DNA of 64,000 bases from Acanthosoma haemorrhoidale (taxonomy: Eukaryota; Arthropoda; Insecta; Hemiptera; Acanthosomatidae), in the NCBI GenBank assembly GCA_930367205.1, contig OV884014.1, positions 112,233,138 to 112,297,137 on the forward strand, written 5' to 3'. This document shows, piece by piece, positions 33,906 to 47,000 of this stretch. Position numbers and translations under genes: made by a program. How positions within the stretch are numbered: position 1 is the stretch's first letter; every line of letters starts with the position of its first letter. A model generated the notes under the pieces. It did no database searches. It was not told the DNA's origin and saw only the letters and a program-made list of their open reading frames with translations.

Positions 33906-36010
33906 TCTGTTAAATGGCGTTCATGACGAGAAGGGTATCACTTATGATTTAATAAACCACGCGTCCTGAGGGCAAGGCTTAAATGAAAACACGACGGTTT
34001 CTCCTTTAGCAAAAAAAAAAGTCTTGGAAACCAGTTACGATTGCACCAGATTCCGTTGACGTCCCTACACTTGTGCCGCCTTTACGAAACATGACCTAAT
34101 ACACTTTTACAAGGCGTCAAAGTGAGAATTGTATTTGTACAACTGAATGTGTATTAATGTTTACCCTTCCTGATGTATAATTGACGGAGTGGAAACCCCA
34201 TTACTTTCCGCTTTGAGGAGTTTACCCCGTAGAGATCTGAAGGGTCTACCCTCGTCTCTTTGAGATCTATCCCCTTCCATGTATCGCCTGACCTGCGATC
34301 GCCTCCATAATAGGCCCTTTTTCTGCCAACGAGCATCGTTCCCAAATACATTTTGTCGCTTTTCCTTTCGAAACTAGCCAGAACGGATGTTCATACAACT
34401 TATTCCACGGCGTCTCAAATCCATTTATTATTAGATAGTTTTTTTCGCTCCAGTTTTTGTGGGCTTGATTTAATCTCGTACCTTCTATTCCAAGGGTGCG
34501 GTTTTCTTTTGAGGGGGGGGAGGGAGAAGAGACCCCAGGACCGTCTCATTACCGTTCTGCCGATTTCACCTCAATGCAATAAAAAATATACTAAATGATG
34601 ACATCGTAGGCATTTTTTTTTATTTTTTTCAAAAATACCGCGATTTGTAATTTTTCCAGAATATTAATGATACATCGGTTAAATTAATACTAATCATAAC
34701 ATAATAAGATTGATAACTTTGTTGAGTTGCAAAAAAAAATAAACGAAAACAAAAAGATCCTGCCAAGATCGGCAAATAATGAAAAAATACAAAAACTGCT
34801 TAAAATTACACACAAATATTGTATGGATATTTATTTAGTTTTTTCAGCTCTACAAAGTTTAATGACTTAACTTGAGGAATTTGAAGAAGCCTAATTATTT
34901 TTATTATTATTATTATAAGTATTAAATTGTAATTATTTTAACTTATACTATTTTATGATAACCCGCACAATGCAGGAATCAGATTTGATCGTCTGGACTA
35001 GTGAGACGCGTGGACATTCAGACCGAAGTGTACGTTTGAAAGAAAAGACATTTTTTTGTTTTTTTATACTTCTGGATGTTGTCATTTTTGAGACGTAAAA
35101 GTGGTGTTTTTCAACTCTATTAATCTATTTCTGTCTTTCTTCGAAATTTTCCAGACATTGACAATTCCGGGTAGATTATTCAGTCGAATTTGAGTTCTCT
35201 TCTCAGCTTATTTGGCTATTTAAGCAAATCGGAAATATTTCTCGGTTGATTTTTTTTATCGACTTCCCAAAAATAAAGTTTCGTTCCTCTTAGATTATAA
35301 TTGTACGTTGGTCCTTCCCTAAGCATCCTGCCTGCAGCTGTTGCATGTAACGTCTGCCAAAACTGTCAAATCTTGTCATTTCCATTGATGTTTAATTGAC
35401 TCAAAACTTCACAACCGTGTATACTTTCCTGTGAGTCATGACTGCATAGGATGCGTTTTTAAAAATACATACATTATATATATTCCATACATTACATAGG
35501 ATTCCAGTTGTGGGATGTTTGTACTTTGTCCACAGCATTTTTCAATCGCTTGACCAGTACAGAACCTTACATACTGACAGAATTACAGACAAGCCCTTTA
35601 CTCACTTGTAATGTATTAGGGTATATTATCAGTGATGCCAACAGCACATAATGCACTACTTGTGTGCATGTCATCTGTTTTTCAGTGCCTTTGAAATGGT
35701 CTCTCAACGTGTACAGTTCCGCGTAAAATTAGCTCACGTTGACTCGCCCTGCTTGCATGGTTGATAAAAGTTTTTCTTTCGTGTGTGAAAAAAATTAATA
35801 AAATAATAACTCCATAAATAAATATATAAACTAACCATAACCTAAGATATTCACAGTTTTAATAGAAGATTGTACTTCCGCGGTCGGTTCAACTCACAAG
35901 TATACAATTTTTTATTTTTCAAAAACAAAAATATTTTTATTTTTAGGTCATATAGAAGACAATAGGCTTTGTGGCAATAGTACATAAGGAGATAAACAGG
36001 CAGACTTGGT
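33906..36010. other. no gene recognised; possible LINE end at 35090-35410 (-)
   Basis: Mostly AT-rich. On the minus strand 35410-35090 one frame gives GRMLREGPTYNYNLRG and later NNLPGIVNVW-like text in a shifted frame, reminiscent of the last segment of a LINE polymerase (YNLRS... followed by NxLP). Frames at 34154-34351 (-) and 34353-34598 (+) have no motif. Confidence 0.3.
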
Positions 36011-36013
36011 TAC

Positions 36014-36260
36014 CTAGTACGTGAGCGAGAGTGCGAGCTTTGACGAACGACTGCCTAGACCTGCTGAGGGTGAGGGTGACCCGACCGCGATCCATGCCGC
36101 GACTGGTCTGAGAGCGCCTCTTGAGCCCGGCGTCTGCGCGGGGTCTGTCCTCGGCACCTCATCCGGCAGAGGGGTAGGTCTGGGACCAGCTGAGGGTCGG
36201 ATGGCAGCATGTCCGAGGTTGGACATCGGACGTTGGGGTTCGCCACAGATTTAACTGCGA
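36014..36260. other. GC- and CpG-rich island
   Basis: About 240 bp are far richer in G, C and CpG than the surrounding sequence and open in several frames on both strands (36021-36254 +; 36014-36226 - and 36055-36300 -). No motif stands out. It could be a fragment of a GC-rich LINE ORF or a short unmethylated regulatory stretch. Confidence 0.5.
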
Positions 36261-36996
36261 GTAAGCAGGTTTCGTTTAATAACTGATATTTACATCGCAA
36301 ATCAGAAATAGTGAAAATTTCCCACTTTAAAGTTTATTCTTTAATAATTCGATGTCACTGTAGCGTGTATCATCGCCATCATTCCAGCTTTCAATCAGCA
36401 TGGGGTCTAGGACGTAACGAACTGTTAAGTGGACTGTGTAATTGAGATGACGACTAAAGGATTTTAAATTGCGAGTCAGCTAATATTAAAAAAACTAAAT
36501 TATGATGAAAAATAATAAAATAAGTAGGCTATAAAATGAAAATATAAATGTCATTCTGCTCATTCGCAGGCAACATAAATAATAAAGCAGGAACACCTGG
36601 TTGCTTCTAGTAGAAGATGAAGTGTAGCATCGGACTTCTAAAAAACTGTTCGTTAGTTTTTTTTTCTCTAGCTTGTCTGTGTTCAACTTTGTTTACTGTA
36701 ATCAGTGTTGCCACTTTTCGAGAGAGTTACAAATGCCCCCCCCCCCACTCGTTTCTTTGTTCCTACAAGAGGACTGTAGGAAGTGATGTCACAGAACCAC
36801 ATGCCGAAGTAAGACAGAGTTCAAGACCAGACGACAAAAGAGACGAATGTTACTTTTTAGAGTTATAATTATAACTTGTAGCTTAGTCATGTGTCCCTGG
36901 GGTTCTGATAACAATACGAACCTATCGTTACATATTATTTCATATTCATAGTATATTATACAAGGATTCAGAGAAGCCGGAGACACATAAAGTTTT
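36261..36996. other. no gene recognised
   Basis: AT-rich, with a 10-nt C run near 36735; nothing further seen. Confidence 0.5.
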
Positions 36997-37300
36997 TTGA
37001 CGTTGCAGCGCCTGGCAAACCCAGTGTTTAACACTATGGCCCCACCACCCCTCCCGCATCGATGGCAACAGACTGTCGGGGAAAAATTAGGTTAAGAATT
37101 AGTATGTAAGTTAGCTTTAAGGTTGATCAAAAAGGTGAGCCCCATCACCTTTATTAGTCAGTTTAGTCCAGTCAAGTATAATGTGTATCATTATACTTGT
37201 TTATTCATTTTATAATTTTTATAAAATAACGAAACCTGTATATAATGTAGCGATGCTACAGGAAATACAAAAATAATTTGTAAACAGATTCGCCTATTAG
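36997..37300 (-). repeat. family C repeat, uninterrupted copy
   Basis: On the minus strand it goes from GGCGAATCTGTTTACAAATT through TAAACAAGTATAATGATACA, CATTATACTTGACTGG and AATAAAGGTGATGGGGCTCA to GTTAAACACTGGGTTTGCCA. It is the closest empty-site relative of the copy split by the LTR element. It holds two palindromes: TGTAGCATCGCTACA (one mismatch) and GTATAATG with CATTATAC around a 5-nt loop. Confidence 0.85.
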
Positions 37301-37720
37301 AATAATATAGAAAATGTGCACACTAGATGGCAAAAGCTTGCCGATAACGAGAGTGGTTACATCATTGATCAAAAACAAAAACTTGTTAAAAATTTATCTG
37401 TTTGAATTTAATGTAAAAAAAACGACATTACTTTCCGGCCCCCTAATACAAGCCAGAACGGTTTGCGTACGACAGAATGGCGTCATTGCGGCACTCGATC
37501 TACACACCAAGGCGAACTAAAGCTACTAAGGTAAGCACTTGTAGTCATTTAGTTTATTAAATAGTTTATAATAGTAGTTTAGTTTATTAAATTACTTGAT
37601 ACTTGAATTTCTTAAATACTCGTCCATTTGTGTTGATTATCACAAAAAAGTAATTTCCTGCCTATTAGTGCTGGGCAAGACACTGCTTGGGAAGGAAACA
37701 AATTGCATTGACTATCCATA
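37301..37720. other. no gene recognised
   Basis: The 68-codon frame at 37314-37520 lacks motifs. Confidence 0.4.
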
Positions 37721-37734
37721 ACAACAGAGCCCGA

Positions 37735-37820
37735 GGTGTGCAAGGGTAGGTGTTATGTCCGTCGAAAACGTTCGGATGGAAAATAAATAAAACTGTGGAC
37801 AGACAGACAGGTGTTCTGTT
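37735..37820 (+). repeat. family D repeat, copy 1
   Basis: GTCCGTCGAAAACGTTCGGA followed by an AATAAA-containing stretch and ACTGTGGACAGACAG matches 59467-59520. The motif order (YGTCGAAAAYGTTCGG then AATAAA) resembles 3' ends of Penelope-like or other retroelements; this is a tentative link. Confidence 0.5.
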
Positions 37821-37829
37821 TCTTAGTAT

Positions 37830-39090
37830 AAACATTTTTCGTTTGCGGATAAAATCTTGGCAACCTGTAGATAAGACTCTCTGTAGCTGTTTACTATCAA
37901 GGGGGCTGTTTGATTTTGATGGCAGTTGTTAATCACGATATGAACGCGTTATTAATGTCAGGAACCGCCTTAAGGGGTGTGATATAAAACCATTAAGCCT
38001 CCAGGTCATAAATCATTTGAGTTTTAGAAACCAAATAAATCATCTTGGGGATTTGACGTCCCCCCCCCCTTTACAAACCATGCGCGATTTCCCGGTCAAA
38101 TATAATTCGCCTATTTACTTATACTGGCTAATGCTTTAAATTTTCGAGTAGCTTACCTGGGGGAGGTGTCCGCACATCTTTTGTGTCGGCACTATTTTTT
38201 ATATTTTTCTCTAAATTACAAAAAAATGACTTAAATATTACAATAATGTTGTAATGGACAGAATCAATGATTATAATAATTATTGAATAAGACAATAATG
38301 CGTGCTTCACCTCCCCCCCCCCCAAAGGTAAAGGACCCAGAATTTTAAATCTGTACTTTCTCTACAAGAACAAGCGAAACGCGGTGGAAAAATCATTAAT
38401 ACAGTAATATTTGTTCAGAAATATTTGTTCAGAAATATATGTTCGAATACTATGTTCCCACATCTAAAATTGTTAAGAATTGTTTCTGACGACAGTCATC
38501 AGTGTCACTCATTATATAGTTACAACAAACGTTTTCCATTATCTTCCAAAAATTATCTTCCACAATGAGTGGTTTAGAATGGTGTAAATAATTATTTGCT
38601 GTTATATTTAAATAACTAAATTTATTTATGTTTAATAATTGGTAATAACATCTCTTGATTTTGATTAGGTTAGAAATGGTGGATGATTGACTTCAATCAT
38701 ACGAGTTAGACATGTTAGTCATGAACGAACAGATAATATGGACGTATTTTATTTACGTGCATAAAATTTTTGGATAATTGGCGGAGTGCTAGAGGCTTGC
38801 TCTGCCTCTGTCACGGGTCGTCCCTCGCGAAAATAAACTTAACTAAATAAAGCAGTAATTACTTACTTAATTAATGAATTGCTTATTCAATTAATTAATT
38901 AACTAGTAGCTATTTTGTTAGAGTCCACTCTATCCGGTATCATAGGTACTTTCGTTAAAACAATAAAATGCTCATATAAAGAAAATCTTACTAATTATTT
39001 TTTTCTTTCTTTGAACTCTCAAGAAACATTTCCCAAAAGTGCTGCAGAAGACGATTCCGCAAAACTAGCCTACAATAACTATTATAGTAA
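37830..39090. other. no gene recognised
   Basis: AT-rich with C runs near 38061 and 38312. The 99-codon frame at 38915-39214 runs into the mariner derivative and is not a gene. Confidence 0.45.
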
Positions 39091-39093
39091 ATA

Positions 39094-39628
39094 CAGAGGG
39101 GTCCAAAAATGTTGTTTTGTTTTGTCAGATGACAGTCGCCAGATAGTTATTGTTTTATTTTTAGTTGTACTTTGTTACTCGAGTAAACATGGCAGGCGTA
39201 AGGCTTACATTTGATGAAAGGAAGTCTGTTTTAAAGTGGTATTTTAAGTACGAAAACATTAATGAGGTTTAACGGCAATGGCGAAATGTGTATCAAACGG
39301 AGCCACCGACACGTTTAACGATTCGTCGCATTCGAGACAAATTTAAAGCCGAAGGCTGTGTTAAAGATGTACACAAACAACGATCTGGACGACCTGTAAC
39401 AGTAACAAGTCCATTTAACTCCCATCTTGTATTACAACAATTCACTCACTCACCACAGAAGTCTGTGAGACAGTGTGCCCGTGAAACTGGAGTGAGTCGC
39501 TCAAGTGTTCGGCGAATTTTGATATCTTTAAGTTGGACTTTAAGCTACACTTTCACCAAATGTGAGACAACTCCGTCAATTTAGTTATGGACTGTTAACC
39601 AGTGGATACATTTTTTTGGACCCCTCTG
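39094..39628 (+). mobile_element. mariner-superfamily deletion derivative with intact TIRs
   Basis: 535 bp bounded by CAGAGGGGTCCAAAAA and its inverted copy, each flanked by TA (39092-39093, 39629-39630), the Tc1/mariner target duplication. Inside, after an ATG at 39189 (MAGVRLTFDERKSVLKWYF), the frame has one stop near 39270 and then continues with RLTIRRIRDKFKAEGCVKDV, KQRSGRPVTV and QCARETGVSRSSVRRIL. This is the bipartite helix-turn-helix DNA-binding domain of the DUF4817-type transposases. The whole catalytic domain is missing: the frame ends at 39584 just before the right TIR. It is a non-autonomous copy that a related active transposase could have moved. Confidence 0.88.
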
Positions 39629-39800
39629 TATATATATAAACAATTACAGCAAAACTAACACTACAGGATAACAGTGCTTGACAAACTGGCCAATACTTGC
39701 AAAAGACAGAAAATCATACGGACAATAGTTTAGTTTATGGACATGATCGATGTAGCTGCAATGAACGCATTTCTTTTTTCTCGGAGTAAACATTCGTCCA

Positions 39801-40590
39801 ACCTTAACATTCGTACCCAAACCTTAATTGGGGAGGGTGTAAGAAACAGACTGATCACAATTTTCACGGATAGCCAGGCTGCAATTGGCGCCCTGAGAAG
39901 CTATACGACCAGATCTTATTTGGTTGAGGAGTGTAAAAACAACTTAAACACACTCTCGCTAGCCAATAAGGTTAGAATCGACTGGGTGCCAGGACACACA
40001 GGCATCACAGGCAATGAGAAGGCAGATGGCCTTGCAAGGGTGGGCTCAGAACAGACACCTCTTGCACCTGAACCCATATGTGGTATCAGCCTCAGCTACG
40101 CTAAAAGGCGTATAAAATTAGCTTTAGAGGACAAGGCAAGACTTTCTTGGAGAGAAACTAAGAAACAGGAACACTCGAAACTGTTTCTTAATGGACCCTG
40201 TAAGAGAAGAAGCTCAGCACTTCTATCAATGGACAGGTGGACACTCAAAAGTGTGACAGGACTCTATACAGGTCACTGTCGGTTAAATAAACACCTCTTT
40301 AATTTGGGGATAGTGGGATCACCAATCTGCAGATTCTGCAAGAAAGAGGGAGAAACGGCACGTCATATAATATGTGACTGTGATAACTTAGCTAGAAAGC
40401 GATACCTTCACTTTGGTAGTGATCGCATTGTAGACCCCAAACTATGTGAACTGATCGATCCATTCAGTATCCTCAGATTTGCAAAGGCCGTGGGCCTGTC
40501 ACATATATAGGACAGGGACATGGACGGCGCACAATAGGTCTCAGTGAGGCCGCGGTGCACAAATGCCGGAAGAAATAATAATAATAATAA
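39801..40590 (+). pseudogene. 5'-truncated I-type LINE: RNase H and C-terminal zinc knuckle region
   Basis: The frame running to the stop at 40508-40510 shows a retrotransposon RNase H: IFTDSQAAIGALR, then RIDWVPGHTGITGNEKADGLAR. After it comes a Cys/His block, ICRFCKKEGETARHIICDCD, typical of Jockey/I/R1-type ORF2 ends. The element ends in (TAA)n at 40576-40590, the known tail of I elements. TAAACATTCGTCCA at 39787-39800 and at 40588-40601 is the target duplication (10-14 bp, ambiguous because of the tail). RT and endonuclease are absent, so insertion was 5'-truncated; the piece itself keeps an open frame and looks young. The first residues of the frame (from 39737) are host sequence. Confidence 0.88.
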
Positions 40591-40601
40591 ACATTCGTCC
40601 A

Positions 40602-41543
40602 GAGTAGAAACGAAGAAATGAAATGAAGAAAATGAAACTAAATTGCATACATTCTATTTTTATCAGCTAACAATCATGTCTGCAAAGCGCACAGATCACA
40701 TAAAACCATAATGGTGTTCTATATTGTTTAACTTTATTTCAAATTCATTCCCTTATATACATTAAACAATTGATTTTTTTTCTTACTGACAAGATGGAGA
40801 ATGTTGGTAACGGGGTTAGTTAACTAAACGAAAATAAATGCAAAAAAAAAAAGTGTTGGGGTGCCAAAAGAGCCCCCACGGGATTATCCTTTCGTTCTGG
40901 ACCTTGGTATTAATGATATATTTAGATATATATATATAAACAGTAATTTAATAATGATCTTGAAAAATGGCTATATAAAAATTAGAAATACTTTATGTCA
41001 GTTTTCTGGCAGGCTCAGAATAAAAATAAACAATAAAATACTTAATTAAGGCTTACTTATTGACGAATCTGGTAAAGAAGTTGATGAAAAGGTTGAAATT
41101 GCCACGACACACGAAAAGAGAATAGTTCACACGAAGCACGGACAAGAACTGAATCTTCCACGGCTGGTAACATCTGAAGGGCGGGAGGAAATCGCGGGAA
41201 ATCAAGCAACCAATCAGAAACTTGGAATTATGGAGGCTCCTTACCAGCCGGCGCCAAACATTCAAATTGTCAAATGAAATTAACCAGCTATGTTATTTAA
41301 CATGTATATATGCTAATGTTTTAACTTTTTTATAAAATTTAATATAATTTTTCAGGTCAAATATTGAGCGAATCAATTCCGGTTCTCCTGTACTGATAAT
41401 ACAAATATAACATTTTTTTATAACCTTTCTAATATTTCCATACAAACACCCCTCTAATATTAAGTATTGTTTTTCTTTTATAAACAAAATTCTGCATTAT
41501 TTAGTGTGTGTTTTTTTCCCCCCATAGCCCCTTTAAATTTACT
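40602..41543. other. no gene recognised
   Basis: AT-rich. A GC-balanced stretch at 41050-41280 is open on the minus strand for 70 codons but has no motif. Confidence 0.45.
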
Positions 41544-41795
41544 GATAATTATATACAATTACAGATTGGCGAATCCATTTACAAATTGTTTTTGTATTTC
41601 CTGTAGCGTCGCTACATTGTATACAGGTTTTGTTATTTTTATATTATAATTATATAATTTTTATTATAATGCAATCAACCAGTATAATGTGTAACATTAT
41701 ACGTGACTGGATTGAACTAACTAATAAAGGTGATGGGGCTCACATTTTTGATCAAACTTTAAACCAACTTTCATTCTAATTCTTTACCTAACCCA
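41544..41795 (+). repeat. family C repeat, second uninterrupted copy
   Basis: ATTTCCTGTAGCGTCGCTAC, CCAGTATAATGTGTAACATT and ATACGTGACTGG match the flanks of the LTR insertion base for base over long stretches; TGTAGCGTCGCTACA is a perfect 7-bp stem. Homology stops near 41795. Confidence 0.85.
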
Positions 41796-44028
41796 CCGCG
41801 GCACACCAAGCAACAGCTGCAGGTCAGCTTTTTTTAACCTCTCGATTTAATCTTCTCTGGATGCACTTATGCTTCCCGGTATTCGACAAAATCACTATTC
41901 AAAACTCGCATAATTCAGCTTTGTAATTCGTTCATTTTTATGCTATAAATGTATAATTAATTTCTCAACACACTTTTGTTAGAAGCGTTAATAAAGTAAA
42001 TTGTATTTTTTTGAAATACAATATGCATATTCCTCGGCCAAATTTTTGTAATAATGGCTTAATTGTATTGTTGAGTAATTTATTTTTGATATTGCTCATC
42101 AAAACCCTATATAATTATTTTATTGTCATAATCGCTAAAAATTCTGCAGGATTTCATCTATTAATTATTAGCCTTTGTAAAACTGGCGTATGAGTCGGTT
42201 TCTAATCTTGGTTTAACACAGTATGCTTAAGTTCTGCCCTTGCTCAAACCGTAAACAACGCTCTGTTTGTGTCACTTAGTTCCTCACTCTTACATTTGTA
42301 AACAATAGATAATTTATTACATAATTTAAGAAGAAAACTTTGGTCCTGATAGTTTAATAATAAAAAAAAATATATCTTTTCATGTAACATTTTTTTAGGT
42401 AACATTAAAAATGTTGAATGTTTAAGATTAAAGGTAATTTTGAAGTAGAATTTTTCTAAATTCTATTTTTGCTTTATTTTAAAAATCTGAAAATTACTTG
42501 ACAATAGTGCAAGTAATATAAATACAATTTATTTTGAGGTTGATAAAAAGTTTAAAAACAATTAACTATTGAGGTTGTGACTTAGTTCTCGTTTTCTTTC
42601 AACCGTTTAACCCTTCTAGATTGTATTTCTGAACTTTATTTGGTCGTTAAATTTCAATATGTTCCCGGCACAAATTTGTGGCTTGGGAATTTATCACAAT
42701 AACTCTAGTAAGATCTTTCATTCCACAAAATGAAGAAAATGTGACTAACAACCACTCTGACTTCAATTAACCCCCTCATTTAAAACAAAAAAGAGATGAC
42801 TAAATACTAAAAATGGTTTTCTCATAGTTACAGTAATTGTATTTTCATGAAAACATAGTCAGCACATGTTAGGGGATTGTGGGATATACCCTTAAAAATA
42901 TCTGATTGATTTAATCATTTTTAATCATCATCTAACCAATCAAACAATTAAAAAAATGGAAACTCAATGATCTTTTGTTCATAATATCTATATTATCGTT
43001 CAAAATTTTAGAAAACTGACAAGGAACGTACATTTCCTAACATCTTCTGTACCGAGGTTATACCTGGAAGGTTTGTGAATGCTGACATTGACAGTGAAAA
43101 CTGAACTGGGAACTTCAATCAATAACGATATTTTATATATTAACTAAAACTTGTATTTGTTTAAAAGCTATAAACATATAAATACAATTTACAAAAATAT
43201 TTACACAAATAGAATAAAATATACAAATCAAATGAAAACTTAAATCCCTCTGTCGCATAATGTTAGCAATGAGTGAATATTCAAACGGAAATTACTACCA
43301 TTTTGAGAATGCAGCTGTAAGCTATACTGTAGCGCAAAATTGTGAAGCTTTCAATCAAAATCAATGTTTCATGACATCTTTTAATTGTTAGGTTAACATA
43401 ATTATAACTAATTTCATCCACTGATCGAAATCAATTGTTTTATTTCAGTTGAATATCATCCCAGTGCAAAAGGGAAATGAAAAAGAGAGTTCTCAAGCAA
43501 AGATCGAGTTCTTGATGATCTCAATTTTTCAGTTCTTGATGAATCAAAAGAAAAACAAAAAGTTGTAAACAATTCAATTACGCTAGCTGCAAAATAATTT
43601 TAAGTGCAACAGAATGACTAACAAGAATTTGGAAACGTGTTTCCATCCATCATCTGCATAATAAGCAGGTATCAACAAATTAGTTTAGAAAAAAAATGTT
43701 AAATTTAACTCAATTCTATACTTTAATAAATATGGTTTACAATACTAGCTCCTAATTTTTCAAAATTGAAACATAGCTTATCCATTTGTAAACATTGTAT
43801 TTACAAAATAACACTGCAATAAAAAATATAAAAAATTCTTAACTAGTTATGTACAAATTTGTTTTTTACAATTATTACAGCAACTGCCGTCCAGTTGACA
43901 AGTTTTTTTTTTTAAAAATATACATTTATGAGTTTAAAATATAAATAAGGCATAGTTAATATAATTTTAACTTGTTTCATGTGTGGACGCAAACACAGGC
44001 ATTTAAATATAAACTGCTAGTCTCCAAG
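41796..44028. other. intergenic and presumed smo 3' UTR
   Basis: AT-rich with no recognisable gene. The 3' UTR of smo runs leftward from 44028; I could not fix its polyadenylation site among many TTTATT motifs. Confidence 0.5.
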
Positions 44029-44088
44029 TTACAGGCCACTCGTTAAGTTAGTAGTTTCGAGAAGCAAAGTGCTGCTTTCCTGTTGGTC
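44029..44088 (-). CDS. smo: smo last coding exon
   Basis: 20 codons including [22 protein letters not shown]. Acceptor CTTCGATTTCAG, phase 0, matching the donor CAG-GTGTGT at 46229. No homology support beyond splice signals and phase, so an alternative end is possible. Confidence 0.7.
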   Translation of the reverse strand, partial: DQQESSTLLLETTNLTSGL

Positions 44089-47000
44089 CTGAAATCGAAG
44101 AATAAAACATGTTATTGAATATTTAAAAATTATAGTGTTGTTTTGTTTTTTTATTGAACATATAGTCAATTTTAATTTGAAACCAAGTTTAAATGCATTT
44201 TTGTGTTTCCATTTGAAAATTTGTTCAAAGTCATGACGACAACCTGCAATACCTCTTCTTATAAAATAAATGGCCTTAACAAGGGATTCTACATATTTAA
44301 AGTATTAAAATTTGTTACGGGACAGAGAGTAAATAACAAACAAGTATGGCATAAATATAAGTATTTGTTATTAAATAAGAAGAGCAAAATCTACAAACTA
44401 AAACTAAGGAAAGATGGAATCTGAAATAATAACTGTGTCGATGCTTCAGAAAAAAAAACCAAGAGACAAAGCTACGGTGATAAAATAAAAGAGGGTGCAT
44501 GAATTCCCCAGTGTCGATAAATTCCATATTATAATCCAGTGAGTTTGCACCTCGTGCAAAAGAATGATGAGAAGAATTCGTTTTAGAAAAAGAAAAATAT
44601 AATACGTTGTTATTGTATAGATTCAAGTTAATTATTAAATAAACATAAGTATTATATGGCATTTTAAAAGTTTACTAATTTGGACAAGTAAATCCTGAGT
44701 AATAATTCATTACAATAAAACATTTAGTATTTGTTGTGATAATTGAATAAATATAACCCTTTTTAAAAAATTATGTGATTTTACATAATCACTTTAATTA
44801 TTCTAAATGAATTATTAAATTACTTAATTTGAGACATTTTCAACCCATCAAATTGAGCACTAATAAACTTTGAGGTAAACGTCAAGATAGTTCAAAGTCA
44901 TAGTTTAGGTTTTATAAACATATAATTTAACTTTATCATACGATTTGATTGTTGACAATTTATGTATGGTCTGTAATTAAATTGTTTAAATAACCCTTAA
45001 CCAAAGAAAAAAGACAATGACAGGACCTGGGATTTGAACCAAGTACTAGCTAATTCATTTAAATATTTGATACATATAATATTAAAATATGCAAATAAGT
45101 TTTCGAGTAGTAGAATAGACCCCCACCTTCGAACAATTTGGCCCTGGCCTATTGTCTATAATAGCCATCCTAAAATCTTTCCGATATTCAACGATTCCTC
45201 ACTCAACGCAATATCACATTAACCACAGCTACAATGGAATATAATGCATTTAAATATTAGTTATTTATTAGTTACTTTTTATAAATCTAAATATATTGTT
45301 GTGATATTAGACATTTGAATTTGAAAAATTGGCGGCAAATGACCAATGGAAAGAGTGGGGGAAATGAGAAAAAATGAGGGAGAGCAGTTGTTAGCCTGTT
45401 CTGATAGAGTGAGGACGTTGAGCGTTTTTTCATTTGGTGAAAGCATGAGGCAAAGTATGGAAATTTGAAGAATCATGAACAATTTTTATATGATAGCGAA
45501 TTGGAACGTGGAAGAACATTATTAGGAAGAATAATTTTATCCAGAGAAGGATTGAGTAGAGTGATGTGGATATTACCGACAGAATGGCAAACCACGTTAA
45601 AGTGAAAAAACAATAAGAATAATGTATACAAAATAGTAAATCTGGCCATTCTAGAGTTAAATGTTAAGGTAAATTACAAAATATGTTGAAAATTGAATTT
45701 ATTGTAGTGTATTTAAATAAATTGAGTGTGAATTTTGTAAAATCTGATTTTCCTTTAGCCAGAGTTTTCTTTTGATATTAACAAAAACCTATAAACCTCA
45801 GATAACAGATTAAATTTTAAAATAAATCAAATTAAATAAAAACATAATAATATATATAGTAAACTCCCGATTATTAGTGGTCGATCTGCCTTCCTTTTTT
45901 TTTGCAATGATAAATTACGGAAGCATGCATGTTAAGACAAAATACACAATCGGCTATTGCAGAAGCTATTTTTAGATTGTCAACCAGTTAGCCAATCTCG
46001 TTGGCACATAAAGACACTGCACTGTCTCCCCTCCGTCTATTACACTCGTTTTTCCACAACAACAAATTCTGCGGATAATCGTGACAACAGTATTAACAAA
46101 TAAATATTCTTAACCACTCCATATTTTCAGGAAACCCTAATACATCTGAACGATACTTAAATTACTGGTTACTAATTGATTTTCTGAGACTTACTCAAGT
46201 TGAGTAATATGTATTTGATTATTACACACCTGGTCGATGTCTTTGAGAATATCAAGGCCGAGATCCTTCGGAGATGCCGTTCTGCTGGTACCAGAACTGC
46301 TGTCGCTGGAGGTAGTCCCTCCATTGTTGGTGAAGAGCTGATTGGCAAGGAGCGCCATCGGATCCCCCTCCAGTCCAACATTGGCCACACGCCTGCGCCC
46401 CAGATCGGGCAGGTAGGATTTTGGCATGTCCATTACTAGTTTGCTCATGTTCTGTCGGCACAGAATTATCATTGAATCATTATTTAAGAAAATAATACAT
46501 TGCGCAGAGCCTATAAGTGACAAATTATGAGTTTTTAGGGTCACAGGTCCAGTAGTAGGTTTTGTTAATTTTTTTCTTGTTATGTAGTTATGTAGTTTTT
46601 TTTCCTACTGTATATGTATACAATGGAGACATATGTAAAAATGAATGTACTTGTAAATAGTGAAGCGATACACAAAGTAAACAAATATACTGATGAATTA
46701 CCAACATGTAATATTGGTAAATAAACTTAAATAAAATGTGCTCCAGAGCAAATACTTACAATTTTCCACAAAAGTTTACGTAACTACAGCTGCACTATGA
46801 CATGTAAAATGATCTGAAATAGATTAAACGAACGCGTAACAAATCAAGTGACTCGATAATAAATAAGTACTGGATACGTCATTTTAACAATTTCTAATAA
46901 CTTTTTGAAAATTATAGATATCTAATACCAATCAGGGAATTGAGGTTTGCCAAAAACCTTATTCAAGGTTAATATTTGTTTTGCTTACTTACCGTAGGCT

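Noticed and set aside
37735..37820. Hammerhead ribozyme suggested by GTCCGTCGAAA
   Set aside because: The required CTGATGA core half is not found nearby in either family D copy.
39735..39787. piggyBac-like MIDVAAMNAF segment just before the I-type LINE
   Set aside because: Ten residues only; a stop lies just upstream and no further homology follows after removing the LINE.
46172..46461. Alternative minus frames over the distal smo exon
   Set aside because: Only the frame with [14 protein letters not shown] keeps phase with neighbouring exons and resembles the fly tail.
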